Translations under genes and position numbers: made by a program | Origin: Liquorilactobacillus sicerae | GTDB taxonomy: Bacteria; Bacillota; Bacilli; Lactobacillales; Lactobacillaceae | Direction of reading: 5' to 3' | NCBI RefSeq assembly: GCF_029916425.1 | Contig: NZ_JAHAVQ010000019.1 | Span: 1-32,275, forward strand | Length of the DNA stretch: 32,275 nt | Notes under the pieces: generated by a model | Seen by the model: the letters and a program-made list of their open reading frames with translations, nothing else | Databases searched by the model: none | Told to the model about the DNA's origin: nothing | In this document: piece by piece, positions 16,470 to 25,414 of the stretch | Position numbering within the stretch: position 1 is the stretch's first letter | How the letters are laid out: the number at the start of each line of letters is the position of its first letter

Positions 16470-17885
16470 TTGTTAGAAAAAATTAATTACAAAAAGTTCA
16501 TCTTTCCGTTAGTTGTTGGTGTGATTTTATGGTTTTTGGCTCCAATTCGGCCAGCGGGTGTTGATTTAGCTGCTTGGCGAATGTTAGCTATTTTTGTTGC
16601 AACAATTATTGGGTGTGTGACTAAGCCCTTACCAATTGGTGCAGTAGCGATCGTAGGCTTTGCAATTACTGTAATGACTGGTGAGGTTAAAATTGATGAT
16701 GCAGTTGCTGGTTTTGGCAATAGCAGTATCTGGTTGATCGTAATGGCATTTTTCATTTCTCGTGGCTTTATTAAGACTGGTCTTGGAAAAAGAATCGCCT
16801 TAGTGTTTGTTAAAATTTTTGGCAAAAAAACTTTAGGATTGATGTACTCTTTGATTGGTGTTGATTTAATTTTGGCCCCAGCAACCCCGAGTAACACGGC
16901 TCGGGCTGGTGGAATTATGTTTCCAATTATTAATTCACTTTCCCACTCATTTGGATCTAAGCCTGAGGATCATACAGAAAGAAAGATCGGTTCATTTTTA
17001 ACTTTTGGTGAATTTCATGGCAACACGATTACTTCGGCGATGTTTATGACAGCCATGGCAGCTAATCCGTTAGCCCAATCCCTAGCCAAAAGCGTTCATG
17101 TTAACTTGACGTGGATGGATTGGTTCATCGCAGCTTTAGTTCCAGGTATCTTCTCTTTAATCGTTGTTCCTTTTTTGATTTATAAAATGTATCCGCCGGA
17201 AATCAAAGAGACCCCCAATGCAGCAGCTTGGTCAAAAGAGCGGCTTAGCAAGATGGGAGTAATGAAACCAGCCGAAAAATGGATGGCAGTGATCTTTGTA
17301 CTGGCTTTGATTTTATGGGTCTTAGGTAGTACTTTACAAATTGATGCAACTTTAACAGCTTTTATTGCGTTAGCTTTGTTACTATTGACTGGAGTTTTAA
17401 ATTGGAATGATATTTTGCAGGAAAAAGGTGCTTGGAATACCTTAACTTGGTTTTCAATTTTAGTAATGATGGCTAATGAATTAAATGAATTAGGGTTCAT
17501 TCCATGGTTGAGTAATTTTATTTCAGATGATTTACATGGTTTGAGCTGGCCAATTGTATTAGTTATTTTGATCTTATTTTACTTTTATTCGCATTATTTG
17601 TTTGCCAGTGCAACAGCACACGTTAGTGCAATGTATACTGCTTTATTAGGTGTGGCAATTGACGCCGGAGTTCCACCAATTTTAGCAGCTTTAATGCTTG
17701 GCTTCTTTGGTAATTTATTCGCTTCAACGACTAATTATAGTGATGGTCCAGCTCCAATCCTGTTTTCTTCAGGATATGTTTCTCAATTAGACTGGTGGCG
17801 TTTGAATGGAATTTTAGGAGTCTTTTATATCGTTAGCTGGTTAATCTTAGGTAGCTTATGGATGAAAATTTGTGGCTTTTATTAA
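16470..17885 (+). CDS. DASS-family anion/malate transporter
   Basis: This 471-aa integral membrane carrier of the divalent anion:Na+ symporter (SLC13/CitT-like) family has 11-13 predicted helices. LAPATPSNTARAGGIMFPI is the family SNT-type motif (Ser-Asn-Thr) that forms the carboxylate site. A second pseudo-symmetric element is GNLFASTTNYSDGPAPIL near the C-terminus. Placed directly after mleS, it is the likely malate importer. This differs from the AEC-type MleP of Lactococcus, so I give no symbol. The start is uncertain: GTG 16461 sits against its AAGGGGAAGTGA site, so TTG 16470 has better spacing and is chosen. Confidence 0.88.
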   Translation: MLEKINYKKFIFPLVVGVILWFLAPIRPAGVDLAAWRMLAIFVATIIGCVTKPLPIGAVAIVGFAITVMTGEVKIDDAVAGFGNSSIWLIVMAFFISRGFIKTGLGKRIALVFVKIFGKKTLGLMYSLIGVDLILAPATPSNTARAGGIMFPIINSLSHSFGSKPEDHTERKIGSFLTFGEFHGNTITSAMFMTAMAANPLAQSLAKSVHVNLTWMDWFIAALVPGIFSLIVVPFLIYKMYPPEIKETPNAAAWSKERLSKMGVMKPAEKWMAVIFVLALILWVLGSTLQIDATLTAFIALALLLLTGVLNWNDILQEKGAWNTLTWFSILVMMANELNELGFIPWLSNFISDDLHGLSWPIVLVILILFYFYSHYLFASATAHVSAMYTALLGVAIDAGVPPILAALMLGFFGNLFASTTNYSDGPAPILFSSGYVSQLDWWRLNGILGVFYIVSWLILGSLWMKICGFY

Positions 17886-18326
17886 AATTAAAAATAATGG
17901 ACTTGAATTTTCAAATACTAAATTAATTGACAATCTTTATTTCAAAGTAAAATTTTATTGTTACTACAGAATTAGAATTAATTGATTTAAATCTCTGGAT
18001 ATTCGTTAAAAAATAATGACATCTGAAAAAGTCTTTTTGCTAAAAAACAAGAAGATGAATTTCAGATGTCATTTTTTGTTCTAAGTGTTCTACGTAAAGT
18101 TAAAGAAAATAGCTAAGTGTTGAGGCAAACTTTGTATCTAGAGATTTTTTATCAAGGCCTTGATTGAAATGCTAGCTTATATTTTTCTTGGAATGTTAAA
18201 TTAATAGTAAAAAAACATGTAAATTTTGATCGATTTTTGATTGCTGCAGTATTTTTACTTTAACAAGTGACGTGTTCTGTAAAAAACATGTTTTAATTTG
18301 AAAAGCTAATTATTCGATTTGGACTT
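17886..18326. other. Intergenic region between the mle operon and the hydrolase gene
   Basis: No gene is supported here. It holds the strong terminator at 18017-18077. Further on, TAAAAAAACATGT (18208-18220) recurs as TAAAAAACATGT (18280-18291). The second copy forms the palindrome AAAACATGTTTT (18283-18294). Otherwise the region is AT-rich without visible signals. No convincing terminator is seen for the minus-strand hydrolase. Confidence 0.4.
18017..18077 (+). terminator. Long-stem rho-independent terminator of the mle operon
   Basis: TGACATCTGAAA (18017-18028) pairs perfectly with TTTCAGATGTCA (18060-18071). An inner stem, TCTTTTTG with CAAGAAGA, continues it with one G-T pair, then T6. 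It lies 130 bases after the transporter stop. Confidence 0.85.
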
Positions 18327-19058
18327 TTAATTGTTCTTGAAAATTTCAATTAATTTCTGTTCAAAAAATGGTACCCAAATTTTCAAATATCCTGCTTGTG
18401 TCGGATGAATTCGATCAAACATTGCATATCGCCGAATGCGAGTGCTAGCATTAATTCCTGAGTCGTGATATAGGTCAATAATTTGAAAATGCCATTTTTG
18501 CTGCAATTTAAATAACTGTTTGACTAATTTATCATAAGAATCGTCTCCAGCAAAAATACAGGTATAAAACACTAACGGGCAATGCAATTTGGACCTGGTA
18601 TATTGGCAGATATATTCAATAGATCCTATAACTGTTTCAAGATCATAATCTGATGGTTGAAAAGAAGTCGAGATCTGACCAAATTGTTTACCTTGACGCA
18701 AATCATTGGTTGATAGTTGACAGACTAGCAAGTCATATGGTCCCTGTGGTGTTAGTTCAGTTTTAAGTCTTGTTAAATAACCAGATTGACTTTTGCCAGC
18801 TAAAGTTGCTCCACTGATTGCTGATTTAACAGCTGAGATTCCATCTATTGCCTGTAAATAATCAACAAAAGAAACACCTTTCGAAAAAGCACCATAGGTT
18901 ATCGAGGAGCCTAAAAAACCAATTTTTTTACCATTTAACTTAGAATTAGGCTGATAAATAACCCTTTCTAAACTAAACTCAGCTGTATTACCTTGCTGAA
19001 AGGCTGTTGAATTTGCTATTTTACTAAGGTAGCTTTGAAAAAATTCTCCTTGTGTCAT
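18327..19058 (-). CDS. SGNH/GDSL-family hydrolase
   Basis: This 243-aa esterase/lipase-fold protein has the four conserved SGNH blocks: GSSITYG (50-56) with nucleophile Ser52, Gly83 in ISGATL, Asn118 in LSTNDL, and Asp215/His218 in DRIHPTQAGY. The substrate is unknown; family members deacylate lipids, sugars or cell-wall acetyl groups. No signal peptide is seen, so it is probably cytoplasmic. The ATG at 19058 is chosen because AGAGGG lies about 10 bases upstream. The longer in-frame start at 19139 has no ribosome site, and its extra N-terminus is unlike the family. Neighbours give no pathway clue. Confidence 0.83.
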   Translation of the reverse strand: MTQGEFFQSYLSKIANSTAFQQGNTAEFSLERVIYQPNSKLNGKKIGFLGSSITYGAFSKGVSFVDYLQAIDGISAVKSAISGATLAGKSQSGYLTRLKTELTPQGPYDLLVCQLSTNDLRQGKQFGQISTSFQPSDYDLETVIGSIEYICQYTRSKLHCPLVFYTCIFAGDDSYDKLVKQLFKLQQKWHFQIIDLYHDSGINASTRIRRYAMFDRIHPTQAGYLKIWVPFFEQKLIEIFKNN

Positions 19059-19230
19059 TTTTACCCTCTTATCCAACTGATCTAATAATAAAGTCAAATT
19101 ATAGCTGATACTTGATTTTAATGTTAAATTAATCAACATAAATTCTAATTGATCTTAACAAAGGATTTACCAACTATTAATTCTATAACAAGTAAATACA
19201 AATAACGAGTTAAAGTGTGGGCTCAACGAT

Positions 19231-19713
19231 TTAATTTTGATAATTAGTTGTTTTTTCGGCTGCAATTAATTCTCTTAAAAATCGCATAATGATCTTCAAT
19301 TCAGTTTGACTAAAATGATCAATATACTTCTCTAAGTGTTTTCTTTTCATGATAGTCAATTGATCGTGGGCTTGGGCAACTTCAAGTCCAGTAGTTGTCA
19401 GTTGATAATATTTCTTTCGCTGATCGGTTTGATCGATTTGAAAATGTACCAGTTCTTTTTTAGTAAGAGTATGCAGACTTTTAGAAAGTGTGCCTGGTAA
19501 AATGTCTAATTGTTTGGCAATTTGTTTGGCATTTGAATTTGGCTGTTGGTTTAAAAATGATAGCACTTGAAATTGCAAAGTTGATAAACCACCAGCAAAG
19601 CGAGTTTTTTGGTTAAGCCAGGTTTTTTCTTAATCGTCTTGATTATCCATCATCAATAACAGACTATAAGCTTCGATTATTTGGTTGATCAATTGATTGG
19701 TTTGCAAAATCAT
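19231..19713 (-). pseudogene. MarR-family regulator interrupted by an in-frame TAA
   Basis: The winged-helix part is intact (QPNSNAKQIAKQLDILPGTLSKSLHTL, then QTDQRKKYYQLTTTGLEVAQAH). Reading upstream in the same frame, the N-terminal dimerization helix is also present, from ATG 19713 (or TTG 19707) as TNQLINQIIEAYSLLLMM. A TAA at 19630-19632 (codon 28) interrupts it. After the stop, the frame continues as EKTWLNQKTRFAGGLSTLQFQ without further breaks. The intact gene would be about 160 codons, normal for MarR. AAGGAGA precedes the start. A shortened product might start at TTG 19578 but would lack the dimer helix. The gene is divergent from an MFS pump it presumably controlled. Confidence 0.8.
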
Positions 19714-19719
19714 TCTCCT

Positions 19720-19773
19720 TTGTTAAATATAATTAGCGTGTTACAATCTGATTATAAAGTTTCCATGGAAACT
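19720..19773 (+). promoter_or_regulatory. MFS pump promoter and 16-bp MarR-type operator
   Basis: TTGTTA (19720-19725) and TACAAT (19742-19747), 16 bases apart, form a plausible promoter. Just downstream lies the perfect 16-bp palindrome AGTTTCCATGGAAACT (19758-19773), in the position of a repressor site covering the early transcribed region. MarR proteins bind palindromes of this size. The site ends 21 bases before the pump start codon. Confidence 0.65.
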
Positions 19774-19794
19774 AACTAGATTGGAGCTTGAAAA

Positions 19795-21186
19795 ATGTCG
19801 TCAAATTTATCTTTGCAGAATAAAATTGCTATTTTCTCAGCAAGTTTATTATCCTTCATGGGTATTTTAATTGAAACATCGATGAATGTCACTTTCCCAA
19901 CGCTAATTAAAGAATTAGATGTTTCTTTAAGTACTGTTCAGTGGGTAACAACAGGCTATTTGTTGTTGGTGACGATCACGATGAGTACTACATCATACTT
20001 ATTGAAACGTTTTCCAGCAAAAAAATTATTTGTATTTGCAAGCAGTTGCTGTTTAATAGGAACGATTATTTGTGGGTTAGCAGGTTCTTTTGGCCTGTTA
20101 ATGTTTGGTCGAGCGTTACAAGCAATTTCAACAGGAATTTCGACACCTTTGCTATTTCATCTGATTTTTTCATTAGTTCCAACGCAGCATTTAGGGTTTT
20201 ATACAGGTTTTGCTAGCATGGTTATTTCTTTTGCCCCAGCTTTAGGACCAACTTATGGCGGCATGTTAAATAATTTTTATTCTTGGCATAGTATTTTTTG
20301 GGTCGCACTGCCGTTGATTGTAATAATTATGTATAGTGGTTATCGAACAATTGGTTTGCCATTTAACCAGCAAGCAACGCGCTTTGATTTCAACGGTTTT
20401 AGTTTGCTGGCAGCTTGCTTGGTGATCTTATCATTCTCAGTTAATCAGGCTGGACAAAACGGGGTTATTAGTTGGCAATTTATCGGTGTATTGCTAGTGG
20501 GACTGGTTTTACTGAGTATTTTAGTAGTCTTGAATTTGCGAGGGCATTTTAAACTTTTGAATTTAAACATTTTAAAAAACCGAATTATTCGGTTGAGTGC
20601 GTTAGTTTATTTTTTTCTGCAATTTACTAATATCGGGATTTCTTTTGTAATTCCGGTTTTGGCGCAAAATACTTTGAAAACTACTTCAATGGTGGCTGGT
20701 TTAATCTTGTTACCAGGCTCATTATTGGGAGCTTTAGTCGCTCCTTTGGCAGGTCGCTTATATGATACCAAAGGCTTTTTCTTACCAGTTTTGTTGTCTA
20801 ATTTAAGCTTGCTACTCGGAACATTGTTGTTTTATATTTTAACTGATGATTTAACCGTTGTTCTAATTACGTTGATTTATGTATTTTTGCGCGTTGGTTT
20901 TAATCTTGGTTTTGGTAATTTAATGTCGGATGCTAGTAAGCAAGTCAGCAAAGAACAAAAACCGGATTTGAATTCATTATTCAATACCCTTCAGCAATAT
21001 GCAGGATCAATGGGAACAGGTGCCTTGGCAGCAATTATTGCTAATCAAGAATTGCAGTCCCCCAGTTTAGCCTTGGCTACTAAATCTGGCAGTCAGCGAG
21101 ATTTCTTAGTGTTGGTTGGTTTGAGTTGCTTTAATGTAATCGCAGTTCTAGTGATTCAACGTTGGAAACGATCAGCTCAAAATTAA
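19795..21186 (+). CDS. MFS transporter, DHA2 family (multidrug efflux-like)
   Basis: This 463-aa membrane protein has about 14 predicted helices. It shares with the gene at 12421 the opening STVQWVTTGYLLLVTITMS and a motif C-like GPTYGG before SWH. The tail ends with positively charged RWKRSAQN. The likely role is proton-coupled export of drugs or organic acids; the substrate is unknown. GGAG (19783-19786) precedes the ATG. It is divergent from a disrupted MarR gene and carries a palindromic operator in its promoter region, so in this strain it may be expressed constitutively. That consequence is an inference. Confidence 0.87.
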   Translation: MSSNLSLQNKIAIFSASLLSFMGILIETSMNVTFPTLIKELDVSLSTVQWVTTGYLLLVTITMSTTSYLLKRFPAKKLFVFASSCCLIGTIICGLAGSFGLLMFGRALQAISTGISTPLLFHLIFSLVPTQHLGFYTGFASMVISFAPALGPTYGGMLNNFYSWHSIFWVALPLIVIIMYSGYRTIGLPFNQQATRFDFNGFSLLAACLVILSFSVNQAGQNGVISWQFIGVLLVGLVLLSILVVLNLRGHFKLLNLNILKNRIIRLSALVYFFLQFTNIGISFVIPVLAQNTLKTTSMVAGLILLPGSLLGALVAPLAGRLYDTKGFFLPVLLSNLSLLLGTLLFYILTDDLTVVLITLIYVFLRVGFNLGFGNLMSDASKQVSKEQKPDLNSLFNTLQQYAGSMGTGALAAIIANQELQSPSLALATKSGSQRDFLVLVGLSCFNVIAVLVIQRWKRSAQN

Positions 21187-21199
21187 ATTAGGTTTCAAT

Positions 21200-21235
21200 A
21201 AAAAACCAGCTCTGAATCCGCAGAGTTGGTTTTTT
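21200..21235. terminator. Bidirectional terminator between the MFS pump and argF
   Basis: AACCAGCTCTG pairs with CAGAGTTGGTT (one G-T pair) around a 6-base loop. It is flanked by A6 on the left and T6 on the right, so it can work for both convergent transcripts. Confidence 0.88.
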
Positions 21236-21240
21236 ATTAG

Positions 21241-22260
21241 TTATTTAAATAGAGCATCTGGGATAAACAAATTTCCCAGAGTTGCTGCCATAATTGCTTT
21301 GATCGCCGGCATTCGATTGGCTCCTTCCTGAAAGACCAGGGATTGCGAGCTTTGAAAGACTTCATCCGTAATTTCCAATGCGTTTAATTCATAATCTGCC
21401 ATAAATTGTTTGCCCACACTTGTTTGCAGATCATGAAACGCTGGTAAACAATGTAAAACGACGGTTCCTTTCTTACCAGTCGTCGCTAGTAGCTGCTGAT
21501 TGATCTGGTAAGGCAAAAGCGCCGCGATTCGCTGATGGTAATCAACTTTTTCGCCCATTGAAACCCAAACATCGGTATAGATCGCATCCGCACCAGTAAC
21601 GGCCGTTTGCGGATCAGTTGTAATCAGCAATTGTGCACCACTTTGTTGAGCAGCTTGCTGGGCGAGTGCAATTACATCTGCTGCTGGCTGCAAATCGGCT
21701 GGCGCACCAATTTGAACGTTAACGCCAAGGATTGCTCCAGTAACTAGTAAGCTGTTGGCAACGTTATTGCGGCCGTCACCAACATAAGCCAAGGTCAAGC
21801 CCTTTAATTTGCCAAAATGTTCTTTTAGTGTCATGAAATCGGCAATCATTTGTGTTGGATGCCACTTATCGGTTAAGCCATTCCAAACCGGGACGCCACT
21901 GTATTTAGCTAAGGCTTCAACATTTGCTTGCTTAAAGCCGCGAAATTCAAGACCATCAAACATGCTGCCAAGGATCTTCGCGGTATCAGCGACTGATTCT
22001 TTGTTGCCTAGCTGAATATCATCCTTGCCGAGAAATTCAGGGTGGGCACCTAGATCAACGGCAGCAACGGTGAAAGCTGACCGGGTCCGGGTCGAAGACT
22101 TTTCAAAGAGCAAGGCGATGTTTTTGCCTTCGAGATAATGATGTGGGAGATTTTTTTGTTTGAGTGCTTTTAAATGGATTGCAAAATCGATCAAATAATT
22201 CAATTCAGCTGCGCTAAATTTACTTTCCTGTAAAAAAGATTTGCCATAAAAATGATTCAT
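21241..22260 (-). CDS. argF: Ornithine carbamoyltransferase
   Basis: This enzyme transfers the carbamoyl group from carbamoyl phosphate to ornithine, giving citrulline (339 aa, cytoplasmic, normally a trimer). The carbamoyl-phosphate loop STRTR is at 56-60, HPTQ at 134-137, and the ornithine-site HCLP at 270-273. Its place as last gene of argCJBDF marks it as the biosynthetic enzyme rather than the catabolic one of the arginine deiminase pathway. AGGAGG precedes the ATG, and the gap after argD is 10 bases. It ends directly at a bidirectional terminator. argG, argH and carAB are not in the window, so citrulline-to-arginine steps must be encoded elsewhere, if present. Confidence 0.95.
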   Translation of the reverse strand: MNHFYGKSFLQESKFSAAELNYLIDFAIHLKALKQKNLPHHYLEGKNIALLFEKSSTRTRSAFTVAAVDLGAHPEFLGKDDIQLGNKESVADTAKILGSMFDGLEFRGFKQANVEALAKYSGVPVWNGLTDKWHPTQMIADFMTLKEHFGKLKGLTLAYVGDGRNNVANSLLVTGAILGVNVQIGAPADLQPAADVIALAQQAAQQSGAQLLITTDPQTAVTGADAIYTDVWVSMGEKVDYHQRIAALLPYQINQQLLATTGKKGTVVLHCLPAFHDLQTSVGKQFMADYELNALEITDEVFQSSQSLVFQEGANRMPAIKAIMAATLGNLFIPDALFK

Positions 22261-22270
22261 TTGCTGCCTC

Positions 22271-23422
22271 CTATTTTAAAACGGTCATTTGTTCAAGAAC
22301 TTTTTTTAATTGATTGATGCCAGTCATGATTTCTGAACCAGTAATAACTAATGGTGGTAAGAGCCGGAGCGTATTTCCACGTGATGAGAGGGTCAAGATA
22401 CCAGCCTGGTGCAATTGAGCAATTACTTGCCCAACTGGAATTTTAGGATCAAGGTGAATTCCAATCATTAGACCATGCCCAGTAATTGCTTCGACCATTG
22501 GTAAGACGGCAATTTCTTTTTGCAGGTAATACCAACAGAAATCAGCTTTTTGGGTGACGTTGTCCAAAAACTTTTGATCCATGATCTGCAAAACTTCAGC
22601 CGCAGAAGCCATGGCTAAGGGATTGCCGCCAAAGGTTGAACCATGGCTGCCAGGACCAAAAGCAGTTGCCAATTTTCCTTTGCCAATCATTGCCCCAACT
22701 GGGATGCCATTAGCTAACCCCTTGGCTAAAGTCACAATATCTGGATTGAGGTTAAATAGTTGGTAAGAGAACAATTTGCCAGTCCGGCCCATTCCAGTTT
22801 GAACTTCATCGATAATCAGTAAAACACCATTTTCATGGCATTTCTTTTCAACAGCTTTGAGCCATTTTCCGTCAGCGGTTACTAAACCACCTTCACCTTG
22901 GATAACTTCCAAAATGACGGCTGCTAAATCGGTCGTAATAGCATCTAATGAAGCAAAATTATTATATTTGGCAAATTCGATATCTGGGACAAATGGGCCA
23001 AAACCTGCTTTAATAGCTGCATTGTCAGTTGCAGAAAGTGCTCCGTAAGTCCGGCCATGGAAAGAATGATCAAAAGCCAGAATTTTAGTTTTGCCGGTCG
23101 CTTTCCGAGCTAATTTAAGTGCAGCTTCGTTGGCTTCAGTTCCCGAATTGCAGAAAAATACTTTTTTGTCGTTGCCTTGAATTAAGGCCGCGGCAACTTT
23201 TTCTTGCAATGAGCTTTGATAAAGATTCGAAGTATGCCAAATCAGATCGAGCTGCTTTTGAACAGCCTGTTTGACTAAAGGATGGTTATAACCTAAATTA
23301 CAAACGCCAATGCCACTCGTTAAATCTAAGTATTTTTTACCAAATTCGTCAGTCAGCGTTACTCCTTGACCACTGACGATTTCAAAATTAAATCTTTGAT
23401 AGTTCGGGAAGAGTGCAGTCAT
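22271..23422 (-). CDS. argD: Acetylornithine aminotransferase
   Basis: This PLP-dependent class III aminotransferase (383 aa) converts N-acetylglutamate semialdehyde to N-acetylornithine using glutamate. The PLP lysine is Lys234 in [15 protein letters not shown]. The phosphate-binding stretch [16 protein letters not shown] is at 91-106, and the cofactor Asp is in [22 protein letters not shown] precedes the ATG, 21 bases after argB. It is fourth in the operon argCJBDF. Confidence 0.95.
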   Translation of the reverse strand: MTALFPNYQRFNFEIVSGQGVTLTDEFGKKYLDLTSGIGVCNLGYNHPLVKQAVQKQLDLIWHTSNLYQSSLQEKVAAALIQGNDKKVFFCNSGTEANEAALKLARKATGKTKILAFDHSFHGRTYGALSATDNAAIKAGFGPFVPDIEFAKYNNFASLDAITTDLAAVILEVIQGEGGLVTADGKWLKAVEKKCHENGVLLIIDEVQTGMGRTGKLFSYQLFNLNPDIVTLAKGLANGIPVGAMIGKGKLATAFGPGSHGSTFGGNPLAMASAAEVLQIMDQKFLDNVTQKADFCWYYLQKEIAVLPMVEAITGHGLMIGIHLDPKIPVGQVIAQLHQAGILTLSSRGNTLRLLPPLVITGSEIMTGINQLKKVLEQMTVLK

Positions 23423-23443
23423 TTTGAAAATCTCCTTTCTAGA

Positions 23444-24172
23444 TTAAATGATCAACGTTCCAGTTGCAGATAATTGATTAGTGATCCGAACATGTTTGAC
23501 ACCAGCACTGGCAGCTTGAAAGGCCGCTGAAATTTTAGGCTGCATACCAGTAGTAATAATTTTAGCAGCTTTTAATCTTTGCGCTTGAGTGACATTCAAA
23601 GTCGGTAAGACCTGGTTGGCTTTTAAAACTCCTGGTACATCTGTCAGCAAGTAGAGTTCTTTGGCTTGCAACAAACTGGCAATTGCTGCGGCTGCACTAT
23701 CAGCATTGACGTTCAACCATTCGTGATCAGTTAAAGCTAATGGAGCTAACACACCAATTTGTGTTGCCAAGAGTGAGGTTAAAAATTTTTCATTAACGGC
23801 AGTAATTTCTCCGACGTAACCATATTTTTCAAAATCAAGCAATTTACCTGCTATCAAGTGATGATCAGCGGCGTTTAAACCAATTGCCGGTAATTGGTGC
23901 TTAAATAATTGTATCAATAATTGCGGTTGGGTCTCACCAAGCAGGACCATTTTCGATAATTCAAGTGTGGTCAGATTAGTTATGCGAATGCCATTTTCTT
24001 TTTTGGCTGGAACGTGCAACTGTTGACTCAAAGCAGTGATTTCACGACCGCCACCGTGAATGATCAAAACTTTATTTCCAGCCTGTTTCCAATCAGCTAA
24101 TTGCTGAAAAAAGTCAGACTGTAATTGATCAATGGCTCTGCCACCAATTTTGACTACGATTAGATCTTTCAT
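23444..24172 (-). CDS. argB: Acetylglutamate kinase
   Basis: This amino acid kinase-fold enzyme (242 aa) phosphorylates N-acetylglutamate. The N-terminal VVKIGGRAI carries the phosphate-binding Lys8. The glycine-rich loop VLIIHGGGREI and the segment LNVNADSAAAAIASLL are family features. The length is that of the short, arginine-insensitive type lacking the extra N-terminal helix, so feedback control probably falls elsewhere, for instance on ArgJ or ArgR. AAGGAGAAAGTT precedes the ATG. The gap after argJ is 23 bases. Confidence 0.94.
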   Translation of the reverse strand: MKDLIVVKIGGRAIDQLQSDFFQQLADWKQAGNKVLIIHGGGREITALSQQLHVPAKKENGIRITNLTTLELSKMVLLGETQPQLLIQLFKHQLPAIGLNAADHHLIAGKLLDFEKYGYVGEITAVNEKFLTSLLATQIGVLAPLALTDHEWLNVNADSAAAAIASLLQAKELYLLTDVPGVLKANQVLPTLNVTQAQRLKAAKIITTGMQPKISAAFQAASAGVKHVRITNQLSATGTLII

Positions 24173-24195
24173 AACTTTCTCCTTTAGAATTGAAC

Positions 24196-25398
24196 TTAGG
24201 TGCTATACGAAGCATTGATTTTGACGTAATCATAAGTTAAGTCACAGCCCCAAGCTTGCCCAGTGGCCGGACCAGCATGCAGATTTAGGTCGATCACAAT
24301 TTTGGCTTGCTGTAAACTTTGACTAATAGTTTTTGGATCAAAAGCGACTGGGTGACTATGTTTTAAAATCAAAAGTTGGTTGAAAGCTAAATCGATATTT
24401 TCTGGATCGAATTTAGCTGAAGTCATTCCTAAGGTACTAATGATCCGGCCCCAATTTGGGTCAGCTCCAAAAAAAGCTGCTTTGACTAAGCTTGAACCGA
24501 CGATGGTTTTAGCAACCTTTTGGGCTTCATTAGCAGTTGCTGCCGAATTAACATTGACTTCCAGCAGTTTCGTTGCTCCTTCGCCATCTCCAGCAATCTG
24601 TTGTGCTAGATAAGCTAAGACTTGATGCAAAGCGGCTTTAAAAATTTGCCAAGCAGGATCACCAGCAGTCAAAGGCGGATTTTGGGCTTGCCCGTTAGCT
24701 AAAACTAAAATCATATCGTTTGTAGAAGTATCGCCATCAACAGTGATTTGATTGAAGGTCTTGCCAGTCAGTTCTTGCAATAACGGCTGCAGTGAATTTG
24801 GAGCAAGAGCAGTATCAGTGACAACAAAGCCAAGCATGGTTGCCATATTAGGTGCAATCATTCCCGAACCTTTCGCAAAACCGCTAAGTGTGCACAGTTG
24901 CTCGCCAATTTTAAATTGCAAGCTGATACGTTTGGGATGAGTATCAGTAGTCAGAATTGCTTCAGTTACTTTAATATTTGTTGTTGTTTTCAACTGACTA
25001 ATACCAGCTGAAATTTTTTCCATTGGCAGTTGAGCACCAATCAGACCCGTTGAAGCAACACCAACTAGAGTCGGCTTGATTGTTAATTTTTCAGCAATTA
25101 GTTTTCTTTCGGTCAAGACATTGGTTTCACCGTTTTTGCCGGTGCAAGAGTTAGCAATGGCACTATTAACCACTACTGCTTGAAGCTGATGATTGTGACT
25201 GACTAATTGTTTAGTTAAAGCGGTTGGAGCGGCACAGAAACGATTAGTTGTATACATGCCAGCAGCTTGAGCAGGGTTAGTTGAGTAAAACCAACCAAAA
25301 TCAAGTTTTTGTGGATCGGGTTTTAAACCAATATGGATTCCGTCAGCTTTAAAGCCGTTGGGCCAACTGAAGGGTACTTCTTGAATTTTTTCTTTCAT
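24196..25398 (-). CDS. argJ: Bifunctional ornithine acetyltransferase / N-acetylglutamate synthase
   Basis: This enzyme moves the acetyl group from N-acetylornithine to glutamate, closing the acetyl cycle; many members can also use acetyl-CoA (400 aa). The precursor is self-cleaved before the Thr of MATMLGF, here Thr187, which becomes the nucleophile. GVASTGLIG (113-121) forms the oxyanion region and KGSGMIAPNMATM precedes the cleavage point. GGAG precedes the ATG. The 16-base gap from argC indicates one transcript. Its presence explains the absence of argA and argE. Confidence 0.95.
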   Translation of the reverse strand: MKEKIQEVPFSWPNGFKADGIHIGLKPDPQKLDFGWFYSTNPAQAAGMYTTNRFCAAPTALTKQLVSHNHQLQAVVVNSAIANSCTGKNGETNVLTERKLIAEKLTIKPTLVGVASTGLIGAQLPMEKISAGISQLKTTTNIKVTEAILTTDTHPKRISLQFKIGEQLCTLSGFAKGSGMIAPNMATMLGFVVTDTALAPNSLQPLLQELTGKTFNQITVDGDTSTNDMILVLANGQAQNPPLTAGDPAWQIFKAALHQVLAYLAQQIAGDGEGATKLLEVNVNSAATANEAQKVAKTIVGSSLVKAAFFGADPNWGRIISTLGMTSAKFDPENIDLAFNQLLILKHSHPVAFDPKTISQSLQQAKIVIDLNLHAGPATGQAWGCDLTYDYVKINASYST

Positions 25399-25414
25399 TT
25401 TTTAAGACTCCTTT

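Noticed and set aside
19231..19578. Complete short MarR protein starting at TTG 19578
   Set aside because: The same frame continues upstream past one TAA to a proper start with a ribosome site, so this is better read as an interrupted gene.
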